A DNA stretch of 64,000 bases from contig NZ_CP073714.1 of the NCBI RefSeq assembly GCF_023101145.1, forward strand, positions 5,704,001 to 5,768,000, read 5' to 3'. Below are positions 17,440 to 25,949 of the stretch, piece after piece. A program made the translations under genes and the position numbers. This stretch comes from Paenibacillus pabuli. Lineage in GTDB: Bacteria; Bacillota; Bacilli; Paenibacillales; Paenibacillaceae. The first letter of the stretch is position 1, and each line of letters opens with the position of its first letter. Under the pieces are notes generated by a model. The model was not told where the DNA came from and made no database searches. It worked only from the letters and a program-made list of their open reading frames with translations.

Positions 17440-18177
17440 TTACGGTAAAATGGCAAATGAACGCACTGGAAAGCCGGACGCCTTTTCCGCCTTGGGTACG
17501 ATGTTGAAGATCACCGCACCTTTGGCCGGTACCTGATCCAGATTTGTTAACAGCTCTACCTGGTATGTATCTTGGGCAAGTACATAATACTCTGCCAGAA
17601 GTGATCCGTTCTTTTGATAATCCACAGCTGAATCGGTGTCGAAGGTTTCATGGCCAATCGCCTGTATTTTTCTTTCTTCGAATAAAAACATTAGCGCACT
17701 GACCGACCATCCGGGTGCATGACTGTTGCCCTCAGCATCCTTGTTGTCGAATGCTTCATGACTGGGCCAGCGTTTGCTCCAATCGGTACGCAGTGCAACA
17801 AAGCTGCCAGGTTCGATAACACCATGCTCTTTTTCAAACTCAAGAATATGCTCGACATCGAGCGTGAAATCCGGATTGCTCTCTACAGCCTCAGATTGAT
17901 CAATGACAACCAGCGGTAGCACAAGCTCCTTCAAGCCCAGTTCATCGAGATACCGGGTATCACGCACAAAGTGGATCGGCGCATCCAGATGCGTACCATA
18001 TTGACCCGGAAACCTGAAACTCTGGGCAAAGAAACCTTGATCGTGATTAAACAATGTATCGAATGATGCCGCATCAAAAGCTGAGAAATGTGGGGATTCC
18101 GGTCCAAACGTATGGGTCAGATCCACCCACTTCTTTTCTTTTAATAATTGAATTGCCTGAATGAGCTCATTGGACAT
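17440..18177 (-). CDS. Cyclase/kynurenine formamidase-family protein
   Basis: 245 residues. The metal-binding signature YGTHLDAPIHF of the cyclase family (HxGTHxDxPxH type) is present near residue 62, and a later HETFDTDSA matches the second conserved block. Members are Zn or Mn hydrolases acting on N-formyl-kynurenine, isatin or related amides. The substrate is not evident. ATG at 18177 has AGGTGATT upstream and is chosen over an upstream ATG at 18246 in a region without a ribosome site. Confidence 0.82.
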   Translation of the reverse strand: MSNELIQAIQLLKEKKWVDLTHTFGPESPHFSAFDAASFDTLFNHDQGFFAQSFRFPGQYGTHLDAPIHFVRDTRYLDELGLKELVLPLVVIDQSEAVESNPDFTLDVEHILEFEKEHGVIEPGSFVALRTDWSKRWPSHEAFDNKDAEGNSHAPGWSVSALMFLFEERKIQAIGHETFDTDSAVDYQKNGSLLAEYYVLAQDTYQVELLTNLDQVPAKGAVIFNIVPKAEKASGFPVRSFAILP

Positions 18178-18259
18178 CCGAATCACCTCATACATAGAAT
18201 GGAATAAATTCCTCCTATTATATCTTATTCCACTCCATGCGAACATATCGAAATGCCAG

Positions 18260-18889
18260 CTATTTAATCGAATTCATTAATTCGAAGAAGTATGTTGGTT
18301 CATGAGTCTGATATAGATTGAACCATGAATCTAAAGTCTCCAGTGTAAATACATCGAGAACCCTCAATACATGCATCGCAAATTCCAACGGAGCTATGCC
18401 TGATGCTGTAACTAAATTATCATCCGTTACGGCCGGTACCATTTCATAGTATTTTTCTCCAACGTAATGAGGACAAATCATTTTCAAATATTCCAGATCA
18501 TTGCTTGTATGCCTTCTGGCGTCCAGCAATCCTATCCTCGCAAGTCCAACGGTTGCACCACATATTGCCGCAACAACATGACCTTTTTCCAAAGATGTCG
18601 AAGCTTTTTTCAATATAGGCTCATGAATGGATTCCATCCAAGTATTTCCTCCTGGAAGAATCAACACATCTGTACTTTCCAACATACACTCGTCAACTGA
18701 AATGCGAGGTAATATTTCCAATCCTCCCATGGTAGTCACCGGATTTTTATCAACACCCACGGAAACCACCTCTACCGGTGCAAGTCCTTTTTTAAAATAC
18801 CTTCCCGAGTTTAGTTCAGCAATTAAATAACCTACCTCCCAGTCTGACATCGTATCAAATACATAAAGATATGCTTTTTTGGTATGCAT
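18260..18889 (-). CDS. DJ-1/PfpI-family protein
   Basis: 209 residues. The fold marker AAICGATVGLA holds the nucleophile-elbow Cys (near residue 106), preceded by VLILPGGNTWMES and the Glu-bearing MSDWEVGYL at the start. These are hallmarks of DJ-1/PfpI/YdeA-like amidotransferase-fold proteins, often stress proteins or glyoxalase III-like enzymes; the exact activity cannot be fixed. AAGGGAAG precedes ATG 18889. Confidence 0.85.
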   Translation of the reverse strand: MHTKKAYLYVFDTMSDWEVGYLIAELNSGRYFKKGLAPVEVVSVGVDKNPVTTMGGLEILPRISVDECMLESTDVLILPGGNTWMESIHEPILKKASTSLEKGHVVAAICGATVGLARIGLLDARRHTSNDLEYLKMICPHYVGEKYYEMVPAVTDDNLVTASGIAPLEFAMHVLRVLDVFTLETLDSWFNLYQTHEPTYFFELMNSIK

Positions 18890-18925
18890 AGTGCACTTCC
18901 CTTCTAGTCGATACCCCTAGTATAA

Positions 18926-18962
18926 AAAAACTTCACTGACATCTTCCGTCAGTAAAGTTTTT
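18926..18962. terminator. Bidirectional terminator hairpin
   Basis: AAAAACTTCACTGAC and GTCAGTAAAGTTTTT form a long stem with A- and T-rich ends, so it can work on either strand. It lies upstream of the DJ-1 gene. The sequence from here to 19184 (about 220 bases) shows nothing else. Confidence 0.65.
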
Positions 18963-19184
18963 CAATTTGAAAATAATCAATTTGCTCATATCGTGGGTTT
19001 AATGACTGGAACAGATTTGCCGTATGGTAAAAGGTAACTAGGGTATGTACGAATAAATTGCTTCTTTTAGCTGAAATCTCATTTATCGAAGTCTCTTATG
19101 CTATATAAGATACACACTGTTTATGTAAGAAATCATTCCGCCTACATCCCGCCTCAGAGATGAATTTTTCGTTTCACGTTATTC

Positions 19185-19212
19185 GAAAAAAGGCTACCAC
19201 TAGGGTAGCCTA
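19185..19212 (-). terminator. Terminator of the GNAT gene
   Basis: On the minus strand GTAGGCTACC-CTAGT-GGTAGCC is followed by TTTTTTCG, directly after the GNAT stop. Confidence 0.85.
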
Positions 19213-19215
19213 CTC

Positions 19216-19758
19216 TCATATCTTCATATTCGAGTATTCACTTTTAGTCATACCATAGAGATACTCATCGTAATGCTGTCCATTAGTGAATACCATATCT
19301 CTGAGTTTCCCTTCTTGGACAAATCCAAGACGCTCATGAAGTTCTAATGAACCTTCATTAAAAGCATAAACATGTGCAGTAACTTTCTGATAGCGTAACT
19401 CCTCAAAATAATATCGTAACAATATTTTTACAGCTTCTGAAGCATAACCATTGCGCCAGAATTCTCTAAAGATTGCAACACCGTACGTAAAAGTTCCATT
19501 GCGGGTATCGCAGTTATTCGAACTCATACTTCCCACTAATACTCCGTCTAAAGTCTCGACCGCGAGCATAATTCTATCCCCATCAGATGCCTGGTGTTCA
19601 GCCCAAGCTTTTGTACCATCCTCCGATCTTGGGAAATTTATTACATCGCAAAGTCTAGCACAGTCAGAATCAGAATCATTATTGTGGAACTTATCCCAAT
19701 CAGTTGGGAGAATTGCACGTAATCTTACTTTAGGGCCTGTCCAAATATTATTTTTCAT
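19216..19758 (-). CDS. GNAT-family acetyltransferase, RimJ/RimL type
   Basis: 180 residues. It has the RimJ/RimL-like layout: MKNNIWTGPKVRLRAILPTD at the start, the acetyl-CoA-binding region near YGVAIFREFWRNGYASEAVK and the C-terminal NEGSLELHERLGFVQEGKLRD. Members N-acetylate protein N-termini or small molecules. The acceptor is not known. AGGAGG precedes ATG 19758, and it has its own terminator. Confidence 0.88.
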   Translation of the reverse strand: MKNNIWTGPKVRLRAILPTDWDKFHNNDSDSDCARLCDVINFPRSEDGTKAWAEHQASDGDRIMLAVETLDGVLVGSMSSNNCDTRNGTFTYGVAIFREFWRNGYASEAVKILLRYYFEELRYQKVTAHVYAFNEGSLELHERLGFVQEGKLRDMVFTNGQHYDEYLYGMTKSEYSNMKI

Positions 19759-19945
19759 TCTAGATCCTCCTAAGGTTTATTTACTCCTCTTACCTCACTC
19801 ATATCTGAATTAAGGCGGAGATCTGGCCTTGGGATCTAAGTCTTCATAGACTACATCGTTCTCATTCCTTTCAACACTTACATCAAGTATATACCGTAAT
19901 ATTCCATTCCTTCAAATTATATTATTCGTGTGCTCTCTTTTCCGC

Positions 19946-20018
19946 ATAAAAAATACACCTCCTAAAAAATCACCGGCATCCCATAAGGTTATGTCCAATG
20001 TAAATTTTAGGAGGTGTA
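19946..20018 (-). terminator. Inverted repeat, terminator of the oxidoreductase gene
   Basis: Perfect 14-base arms TACACCTCCTAAAA and TTTTAGGAGGTGTA, 37-base loop, followed on the minus strand by TTTTTTATG. The rest of 19759-19945 shows no gene. Confidence 0.6.
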
Positions 20019-20062
20019 CGCCAAACAAAAATCTAAATTAAACAACTAACGTTAATCCTCAT

Positions 20063-20989
20063 CTATTCAACTCGAATAACCAGTTTCCCGCGTGTGTGAT
20101 GGGTTTCGCTTTTTTCGTGTGCTTCACGCAGTCCTTGTTCACTCAAGGGGTATGTCTCATCAATGATGGGTCTCAGCTTGCCCTCAGCAGCGAGCTCAGC
20201 CAGCTGATCGAGTTGGTTCCCTTTGGGTTCCATCATGAACACGTTGGCCGTTACACCAGCTTCCTTAGCCCGCTTTTCATCTGGTTGTTCAACAAGCGAT
20301 ACCAGATGCCCGCCGGCCTTTAATACCTTGAAGCTGTTACGCTGAATGTCACCACCCATCGTGTCCAGCACGACATCATAATTGGAGAGAATCTCCGAGA
20401 AGTCTTCTTTTTTATAATTGATAAAATGGTCCACTCCCAGCGAACGAAGCAATTCCTCATTCGACTCACTTGCGGTGGAAGCTACTTCAGCACCAAGATA
20501 TTTGGCAATCTGAATGGCATAGGTCCCTACACCTCCTGCTCCGGCGTGAATGAGAACCTTCTGCCCTTTGGCAAGTCGCCCATGGTCAATAAGTGCCTGC
20601 CAGGCTGTCATGGCTGCCAGTGGTATGGCTGCTGCTTCCTCAAAGCTCAAATTTTCCGGAATGCGGGCAATGATGTCCGCATCCACGGCCACATATTCTG
20701 CATAGGTCCCGAAATGACGAGGACGGGCAAATACGCGATCTCCCGCTCTGAACCTTGCGACATTCGAACCCGCTTCAGTCACCGTACCGGCAACATCCCC
20801 GCCCAATATAAGTGGAAAAGAATCCGCTGCCTCTTTCATATGGCCTTGTCTGACTTTGAAATCCACCGGGTTCACAGAAGTAGCATGAATGCGGATTAGC
20901 ACCTGATTTACTCCACATGCCGGCTTGGGCATTTCCTTTTCCTTCAATTGTTCCGCTCCGCCGAACTTTTCAATCACAATGGCTTTCAT
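20063..20989 (-). CDS. NADP-dependent quinone-type oxidoreductase (MDR superfamily)
   Basis: 308 residues. MKAIVIEKFGG and ATSVNPVDFKVRQGH are typical of zinc-free quinone oxidoreductase-like MDR enzymes. The nucleotide site is HAGAGGVGTYAIQIAK near residue 150, and no catalytic or structural Zn cysteines are seen. Such enzymes reduce quinones or enones with NADPH. The substrate is unknown. It is a single gene, divergent from the PhzF gene. Confidence 0.88.
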   Translation of the reverse strand: MKAIVIEKFGGAEQLKEKEMPKPACGVNQVLIRIHATSVNPVDFKVRQGHMKEAADSFPLILGGDVAGTVTEAGSNVARFRAGDRVFARPRHFGTYAEYVAVDADIIARIPENLSFEEAAAIPLAAMTAWQALIDHGRLAKGQKVLIHAGAGGVGTYAIQIAKYLGAEVASTASESNEELLRSLGVDHFINYKKEDFSEILSNYDVVLDTMGGDIQRNSFKVLKAGGHLVSLVEQPDEKRAKEAGVTANVFMMEPKGNQLDQLAELAAEGKLRPIIDETYPLSEQGLREAHEKSETHHTRGKLVIRVE

Positions 20990-21169
20990 TAGAGATCCCA
21001 GCCTTTCTATAGCATTATCGTTATACCCTCCTTCTTCATTACCCTTCCCGGACGTTCACTTGACCTATACTCACGAATTCGCAGCAGGTTTTGGATTCAT
21101 AATCCAGATCAGGAATCGTGATATAATGTAGAGCTATTGAACCTAATAACGAACAAGCGAGGTAGCGAT

Positions 21170-22048
21170 GTGGAAATTGAAGTAAGTACTTTACATGCAT
21201 TTTCGGATAAGCCTTTAGGCGGAAATCCCGCAGGAGTTGTTTTGCAAGCAGGACACTTGTCCGACTCCCAGATGCAGGAGATTGCCAGACAAGTTGGATT
21301 CTCAGAAACGGCGTTTGTTATGCCATCGGATCAGGCTGATTTCAAAGTTCGTTACTTTACCCCCAGCGATGAAGTTAATCTATGTGGGCATGCAACGGTT
21401 GCGCTATTTTATCTGATGGAGGCAGAACAGCTCGTTGATATTGGTACATACACACTGGAGACATTGGCTGGAATTCTTAAAGTAGTTATCGAAACAAATG
21501 GTGAAGTATATCTGTCTCAGACGTTGCCGGAGTTTGGAGAGATCGTGGACCGACAGCAGATTGCCGATTCTTTGCATATTCCTTTACATGATTTACACGC
21601 CGAATTACCTGTACAGATCGTATCTACCGGACTACCCGATATCTTGATAGCAGTCAAACATGTTGATGTTCTGGCAAAAATCGTTCCTGACTTCCAGCTT
21701 ATCACTAAAATATGCAAGGCTCATCATGTCATAGGTTATCACGTATTTGCACTTGAACCAGATGAAGAGAGCACTCTGGCAGAATGTCGTAATTTTGCAC
21801 CTCTTTACGATATACCGGAAGAGAGTGCAACAGGTACATCCAATGGGGCATTGCTATGTTACCTGCAAAAGTATCAGCAACTTCCAACTCCTCATGATCA
21901 GACTTATACGATTAAACAAGGATATACCATGAACCGGCCCTCAGAGATTCTAGCCAGATTAACTCTCGGCAGTTCCAATGAAGTCACACAGATTCAGGTC
22001 GGCGGTGTCGCAGTTCAGATAGAAAACATCCAAATTCACCTCCCTTAA
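21170..22048 (+). CDS. PhzF-family isomerase/epimerase
   Basis: 292 residues. FSDKPLGGNPAGVVL and VRYFTPSDEVNLCGHATVAL are the PhzF signatures, including the Glu-bearing FSETAFVM, and the C-terminal half repeats the fold. Characterised relatives isomerise trans-2,3-dihydro-3-hydroxyanthranilate, but most genomic copies, including this isolated one, have no known substrate. GTG 21170 is chosen because GAGGT lies seven bases upstream; a TATAAT at 21122-21127 may be its -10 box. Confidence 0.88.
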   Translation: MEIEVSTLHAFSDKPLGGNPAGVVLQAGHLSDSQMQEIARQVGFSETAFVMPSDQADFKVRYFTPSDEVNLCGHATVALFYLMEAEQLVDIGTYTLETLAGILKVVIETNGEVYLSQTLPEFGEIVDRQQIADSLHIPLHDLHAELPVQIVSTGLPDILIAVKHVDVLAKIVPDFQLITKICKAHHVIGYHVFALEPDEESTLAECRNFAPLYDIPEESATGTSNGALLCYLQKYQQLPTPHDQTYTIKQGYTMNRPSEILARLTLGSSNEVTQIQVGGVAVQIENIQIHLP

Positions 22049-22111
22049 TCAGAAGGTGTTTCAGTACTTATAATACGAATACCTGTCTCATCTGAAGATT
22101 TTTCATGACCT

Positions 22112-23059
22112 TTATAATTGAATCTTATGTAGAAATCGTAACACGGCTTCTTCCAATTGATTCAGCCCTGGCTGTTCTATAGGGAAGTGGCCTGCTCCTT
22201 CCAACACTACGCATTCCTTTTCCACCTTCAATCGATCAAAAAAAGATTGGCTGAACCGTAATGGTGTCATCGGGTCCAGTTCGGGGTGAACCAGCAGTAC
22301 AGGACATTGGTCAAACTGTTTCGGGTCTACCTCCGGCTTCTTATTCAGAAATGTTCTTAACAGTTCCAACGGTATACGCGTCGCTGCCGCCTGTGGATCA
22401 TTCATAATAAGTCGGGTTAACTCCGAATTATTGGTAATCAGCTCCATACGTGATACCTGCTTCACAGAGATCCGTATATGATCCAGTAAAGCCGGAAACT
22501 GATCCATCATACGTTTGCCCCATCGGCTAATCAGCCGATTCGGTGCAAGCTGGTCACGCATATCAGCATCACTCGTGTCCACAAAAGTGGTTACGATCAA
22601 GCCCTGTACGTGCTTACTGCGTGCACTCGTGTGATAAGCCAGCATGCCTCCGATGCTGCTTCCCAACGCCACGATCGGCTTGCCGTCTTTCTTATATTCC
22701 CGATCAGCGAGTGAAACAAGCAGCTTGATCCATAGTTCATAATTGAGACGTGTCCCAGGCAGCGGATAGCTCAGTCCATACGGTGGAAGATCTGGCGATA
22801 CGACCTCATAGCCTCGGAGCTGCAACATTCGAGCATAAGGCGCGAGCAACCTGCCATTGCCTCCGGCTCCGTGGATGAACAGAATTTTGATCGGCGACTC
22901 GGGCGCGGGCAACCGATCGATGTGCAGATGAACCCCGTTTGATTCCCACCACTCCTCTTCAGGATTCGCATGGTCTCCTAGCCTGAATTCTTCCGGGAAA
23001 AAGACTTGATACTGTTTCCAGTAATGATGTGTTGAATGATATGAAGACAGATTATCCAT
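22112..23059 (-). CDS. Alpha/beta hydrolase
   Basis: 315 residues. The oxyanion motif FIHGAGGNG, the nucleophile elbow GSSIGG (Ser near residue 140), and the late DPMTP and GAGHFP segments, which give the Asp and His, complete the triad. There is no signal peptide, so it should act in the cytoplasm. The substrate is not evident. ATG 23059 is preferred, with GAGGAG ten bases upstream; the earlier ATG at 23068 lies right on the ribosome site. Confidence 0.85.
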   Translation of the reverse strand: MDNLSSYHSTHHYWKQYQVFFPEEFRLGDHANPEEEWWESNGVHLHIDRLPAPESPIKILFIHGAGGNGRLLAPYARMLQLRGYEVVSPDLPPYGLSYPLPGTRLNYELWIKLLVSLADREYKKDGKPIVALGSSIGGMLAYHTSARSKHVQGLIVTTFVDTSDADMRDQLAPNRLISRWGKRMMDQFPALLDHIRISVKQVSRMELITNNSELTRLIMNDPQAAATRIPLELLRTFLNKKPEVDPKQFDQCPVLLVHPELDPMTPLRFSQSFFDRLKVEKECVVLEGAGHFPIEQPGLNQLEEAVLRFLHKIQL

Positions 23060-23242
23060 GATGTTCATTCTCCTCTTGTCATAGATGAGTCCCCTTCAGA
23101 TTGCATGAGCATCATCTTATATAACCAAAAAAAGCCGTGCATTCCGTGACTTTCATTAAGAAACGTCTATAAGTATACTTCTTTGTATAACAGCCTTCAT
23201 ACATCTGTCAATAAAATGGATAGTACATTCCCCGGTCCAGGT

Positions 23243-23293
23243 AAAATAAACGCCACACCAAGGAGAGAATTACTACTCCAAGCAGTGTGGCGT
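23243..23293 (-). terminator. Terminator of the Kht-like operon
   Basis: Minus-strand arms CGCCACAC and GTGTGGCG (perfect, 26-base loop) are followed by TTTATTTTACC. The remainder of 23060-23382 carries no visible gene. Confidence 0.6.
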
Positions 23294-23382
23294 GTACGGT
23301 TTATCAGTGGATTAGGATTCAATATGTGTTTGCATCTGTGTACTAACCTATGCTGTAAAGACGTGGCAAACAGATGCACAAT

Positions 23383-24588
23383 TCATCCCGTCTCTTTCCC
23401 CCTCATTCTTTTCCTCAAGCGAGCATATTGATTGTAGATCCATGGTGATTCTTTCGTCAGAATCGGGCCAAGCACTGCCAAAATCAATACATATAACACG
23501 GCAAAGGACTGAATGGATGCCATCAGGCCTCCTGCCTTGCCGATGTTCGCCATGATAATGGAGAACTCCCCGCGAGACACGAGCGTAAAGCCCACGTTCA
23601 GAGAAGCCTTCGGTGTCATCCCGGAGAGTCTGCCAGCGATTATCCCCGCACCATAGTTACTGGCGATGGTGAGAATCACGGCAATGACGGTCATTCCAAC
23701 GGCACCCCCGAGGGATGAAGGTTCAATGGTCAGGCCAAAGCCGAAGAAGAAAATGGCACCAAAGAAATCCTTAAACGGCATGATCTGATGCTCAATTCGG
23801 CTGGCATGTCTCGATTCCCCAAGAACCAGCCCCATCATCAGAGCCCCAATCGCCTCGGCTACATGTAAGGTTTCCGAGAAACCCGCCACCAAAAAGAGCA
23901 GCGTCATAACCGTAAGCAGAAACAACTCGGATGATTTAATGTTGAGTACCTTGTCGATATACTTGATGCATTTCCTGCCTATAATCAAAAATAGAACAAT
24001 AAACAGCAGCGCAGACAGGGATACAAGAAAGACGCTGAGGAATGAGGTAGCGCCGCTCAGTACAAGCCCTGTCAGGATTGAGATATGAATGGCGATGAAC
24101 AGATCATCAAACATGATCATGCCCATAATAATCTCCGTCTCGGGGTTGGCTGTGCGCTTCAGATCTACGAGCACTTTAGCCACAATCGCTGTGGAAGAAC
24201 TCGTCATAATGCCACAGACCACCAACGTTTCCTTGAGCGGAAGTTCCATAAACCAACCCAGCAGCAGACCGGAAGCAAAATTTAGTCCAACGTAGAACAT
24301 GCCTCCAGTCAGAATGGCCTTGCCCGACTTCAATAGACGGGATACCGAGAATTCAAGCCCCAGATAAAAAAGTAAAAACAGAATGCCAAGCCTGCCCATA
24401 AATTCAATAAATGACGAGCTTTCGATAAAACGCAGATCCACAATGCCAATCTGTGGTGCATGCGGTCCAACAGCCATGCCAATCAGGATATAGAAAGGTA
24501 TAACCGAAAATCGTAATCGTGCAGATATTAGCCCCGTAAGTGTAATCAGCGCAACGGCAATTCCCACTTCGAATATGAGCATATCCAT
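23383..24588 (-). CDS. khtU: K+/H+ antiporter membrane subunit, KhtU/KefB-type (CPA2)
   Basis: 401 residues with about twelve hydrophobic helices. Family marks include MTSSSTAIVAKVLVDL, MGMIMFDDLFIAIHIS and the LVSRGEFSIIMANIG segment of CPA2 exchangers. In Bacillus subtilis KhtU (YhaU) exports K+ in exchange for protons and is gated by KhtT, which binds c-di-AMP. The KhtT-like gene ends four bases upstream, so the pair is cotranslated. It has a membrane part only; no C-terminal TrkA-N domain is present, which also fits KhtU. The exact ion selectivity is inferred. Confidence 0.85.
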   Translation of the reverse strand: MDMLIFEVGIAVALITLTGLISARLRFSVIPFYILIGMAVGPHAPQIGIVDLRFIESSSFIEFMGRLGILFLLFYLGLEFSVSRLLKSGKAILTGGMFYVGLNFASGLLLGWFMELPLKETLVVCGIMTSSSTAIVAKVLVDLKRTANPETEIIMGMIMFDDLFIAIHISILTGLVLSGATSFLSVFLVSLSALLFIVLFLIIGRKCIKYIDKVLNIKSSELFLLTVMTLLFLVAGFSETLHVAEAIGALMMGLVLGESRHASRIEHQIMPFKDFFGAIFFFGFGLTIEPSSLGGAVGMTVIAVILTIASNYGAGIIAGRLSGMTPKASLNVGFTLVSRGEFSIIMANIGKAGGLMASIQSFAVLYVLILAVLGPILTKESPWIYNQYARLRKRMRGKETG

Positions 24589-24591
24589 AGG

Positions 24592-25098
24592 CTATAGCCG
24601 TCCATTGGATAATAATTGTTTTAACAGTTTAATCTGATCCCGTTCACCAGCGACAACAACCGTAGCCCCCGCAGTAAAAGTATAATCCGGACCTGGATTA
24701 AACTGTTTCGTCCTGTTCTTCTCCACCACAGCCAGAATAACTGCTCCTGTTGCCTGGCGAATATTCAGTTCTCCGATCGTTCTTCCTATGCTCTCTGAAT
24801 GAGGCTCAATACGGAGCCATTCAATTAACAGTCCCTCCAGCATCACTTCACGCTCATCCTGAAAGGTTGGTTTGTACGTCATACCACCGACGATAGCCGC
24901 CACCGCACGGGCCTCATCATCATCCAGTGTGACCAGTGACACCATGTCTCCCAGTTCTTCAGGCGAATCGCCTGATTCCATGTGAAACAGATCACGACGC
25001 TCATCATTATGGATGACAATGACCAGATGCTCACCGCTTCGTGTATGCAGCCAATATTTGCGACCAATTCCCGGCAAATCCGTCTCTTTAAAGTGCAT
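24592..25098 (-). CDS. khtT: KhtT-like regulatory subunit with TrkA-C (RCK_C) domain
   Basis: 168 residues. The N-terminal half resembles KhtT (GIGRKYWLHTRSGEHLVIVI), followed by a TrkA-C/RCK_C domain (EWLRIEPHSESIGRTIGELN, then VVVAGERDQIKLL), which in B. subtilis KhtT binds c-di-AMP. It should gate the antiporter encoded four bases downstream. ATG 25098 is preferred over GTG 25107, as GGGTG lies before it. The start overlaps the end of the GreA-like gene by 11 bases, so all three genes are coupled. Confidence 0.85.
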   Translation of the reverse strand: MHFKETDLPGIGRKYWLHTRSGEHLVIVIHNDERRDLFHMESGDSPEELGDMVSLVTLDDDEARAVAAIVGGMTYKPTFQDEREVMLEGLLIEWLRIEPHSESIGRTIGELNIRQATGAVILAVVEKNRTKQFNPGPDYTFTAGATVVVAGERDQIKLLKQLLSNGRL

Positions 25099-25561
25099 GA
25101 TCTGCACCCCCAGTGGACATCCGATTCAAAGATTCATTATTTAACGTAATATCCGTAATACGCACCCGCATGGAGCCAGCTGGTATATTAATCGACCTCA
25201 CTTCTCCCTTGAGTCCAAGCAGTAATTGCCGGCCTACAGGGGAGAGAAAAGAAATATGCCCCGCGTCCGGGTCCGCATCATCCGGCATAACTATGGTGAA
25301 TGAATCGGATGTGTGGAAGTCAACGTATTCAAATCGGATCAAGCTGCCAATAAGCACCATCGAGTCCAGAGCTTCATCCGAACCAAGGAGCAGCTTCTCC
25401 ACATACGCTGTATAGGTCGCGAGCAGCCGTTCCATCTGCAAACGCTCTGGATCACGCACGTCGAAATAGGCGTCGAGAAATGTTCTTTTCTCTTCACCCA
25501 ATATAATGAGCTGGTTCACCAGCATTTCTCTGCAATTTTGAGAGGAGGTTCTATGGTTCAT
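25088..25561 (-). CDS. GreA/GreB C-terminal-domain protein
   Basis: 157 residues. The C-terminal part (about 65-145: SMVLIGSLIRFEYVD, ISFLSPVGRQLLLGLKG) matches the FKBP-like C-terminal domain of transcript-cleavage factors GreA/GreB and of Rnk-like regulators. The N-terminal ~60 residues are helical but shorter than the Gre coiled coil. I see no clear acidic tip, so cleavage activity is doubtful. AGGAGGTGA lies eight bases before ATG 25561. It is the first full gene of the operon with KhtT and KhtU, the position held by the small khtS in B. subtilis, which is a different kind of protein. Confidence 0.8.
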   Translation of the reverse strand: MNHRTSSQNCREMLVNQLIILGEEKRTFLDAYFDVRDPERLQMERLLATYTAYVEKLLLGSDEALDSMVLIGSLIRFEYVDFHTSDSFTIVMPDDADPDAGHISFLSPVGRQLLLGLKGEVRSINIPAGSMRVRITDITLNNESLNRMSTGGADHAL

Positions 25562-25625
25562 AATAGATCTCACCTCCTATACAAGCCCTGTTCTCCATGT
25601 TGATTCGCATGTTTTTCTTCATCAT
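25551..25625 (-). CDS. Possible 24-residue leader peptide
   Basis: AAGGAGG stands seven bases before an ATG at 25625 and the reading frame runs 24 codons (MMKKNMRINMENRACIGGEI...) to a stop that overlaps the GreA-like start. The ribosome site of the next gene lies inside it. Such a layout would couple the two. The only evidence is the strong ribosome site and the overlap. Confidence 0.4.
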   Translation of the reverse strand: MMKKNMRINMENRACIGGEIYYEP

Positions 25626-25649
25626 GTTGTTCTCCTCCTTCATATAGAT

Positions 25650-25672
25650 AAAAAAACCACGGATCCCGCGGT
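25650..25672 (-). terminator. Terminator hairpin in the leader of the GreA-like/Kht operon
   Basis: On the minus strand ACCGCGG-GAT-CCGTGGT (one G-U pair) is followed by seven T. It points toward the operon and lies about 90 bases before the GreA-like start, with no gene on this strand above it, so it could be an attenuator. Confidence 0.55.
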
Positions 25673-25727
25673 CTTATTACCATCTTACCAAAACAAATTT
25701 TTTAATCCAGTTATTCCGTTAACTTTG

Positions 25728-25771
25728 CGTTTGAATAGCGATAAAAGGGCATTCTCCCCGGCTTTCAAACG
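25728..25771 (-). promoter_or_regulatory. Structured leader segment, possible RNA switch
   Basis: Arms CGTTTGAA and TTCAAACG enclose an inner GGG/CCC hairpin (GGGGAGAATGCCC on the minus strand). It lies about 55 bases above the leader terminator. No known riboswitch consensus was matched by eye. The remaining intergenic sequence to 25949 is AT-rich and carries the gdhA leader on the other strand. Confidence 0.35.
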
Positions 25772-25949
25772 TAACCTTTACATCGTATGACAGATCCATA
25801 GAAGATTTTAATAAGCCTTAAAAAACATTTTATGGCTTTTTATCTCGTATTTTTATTGGGTTTCATGTATATTTAACTACAAACTTTTATGCAATTTATA
25901 CAAATAGCCATCCCAAGACTTTAACACAATAAAGGAGTGCATTGAAAAA

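Noticed and set aside
25574..25949. ydaO-type c-di-AMP riboswitch before the Kht operon
   Set aside because: The expected conserved blocks were not found by eye; only a hairpin and terminator are seen, so it is left as an unnamed structure.
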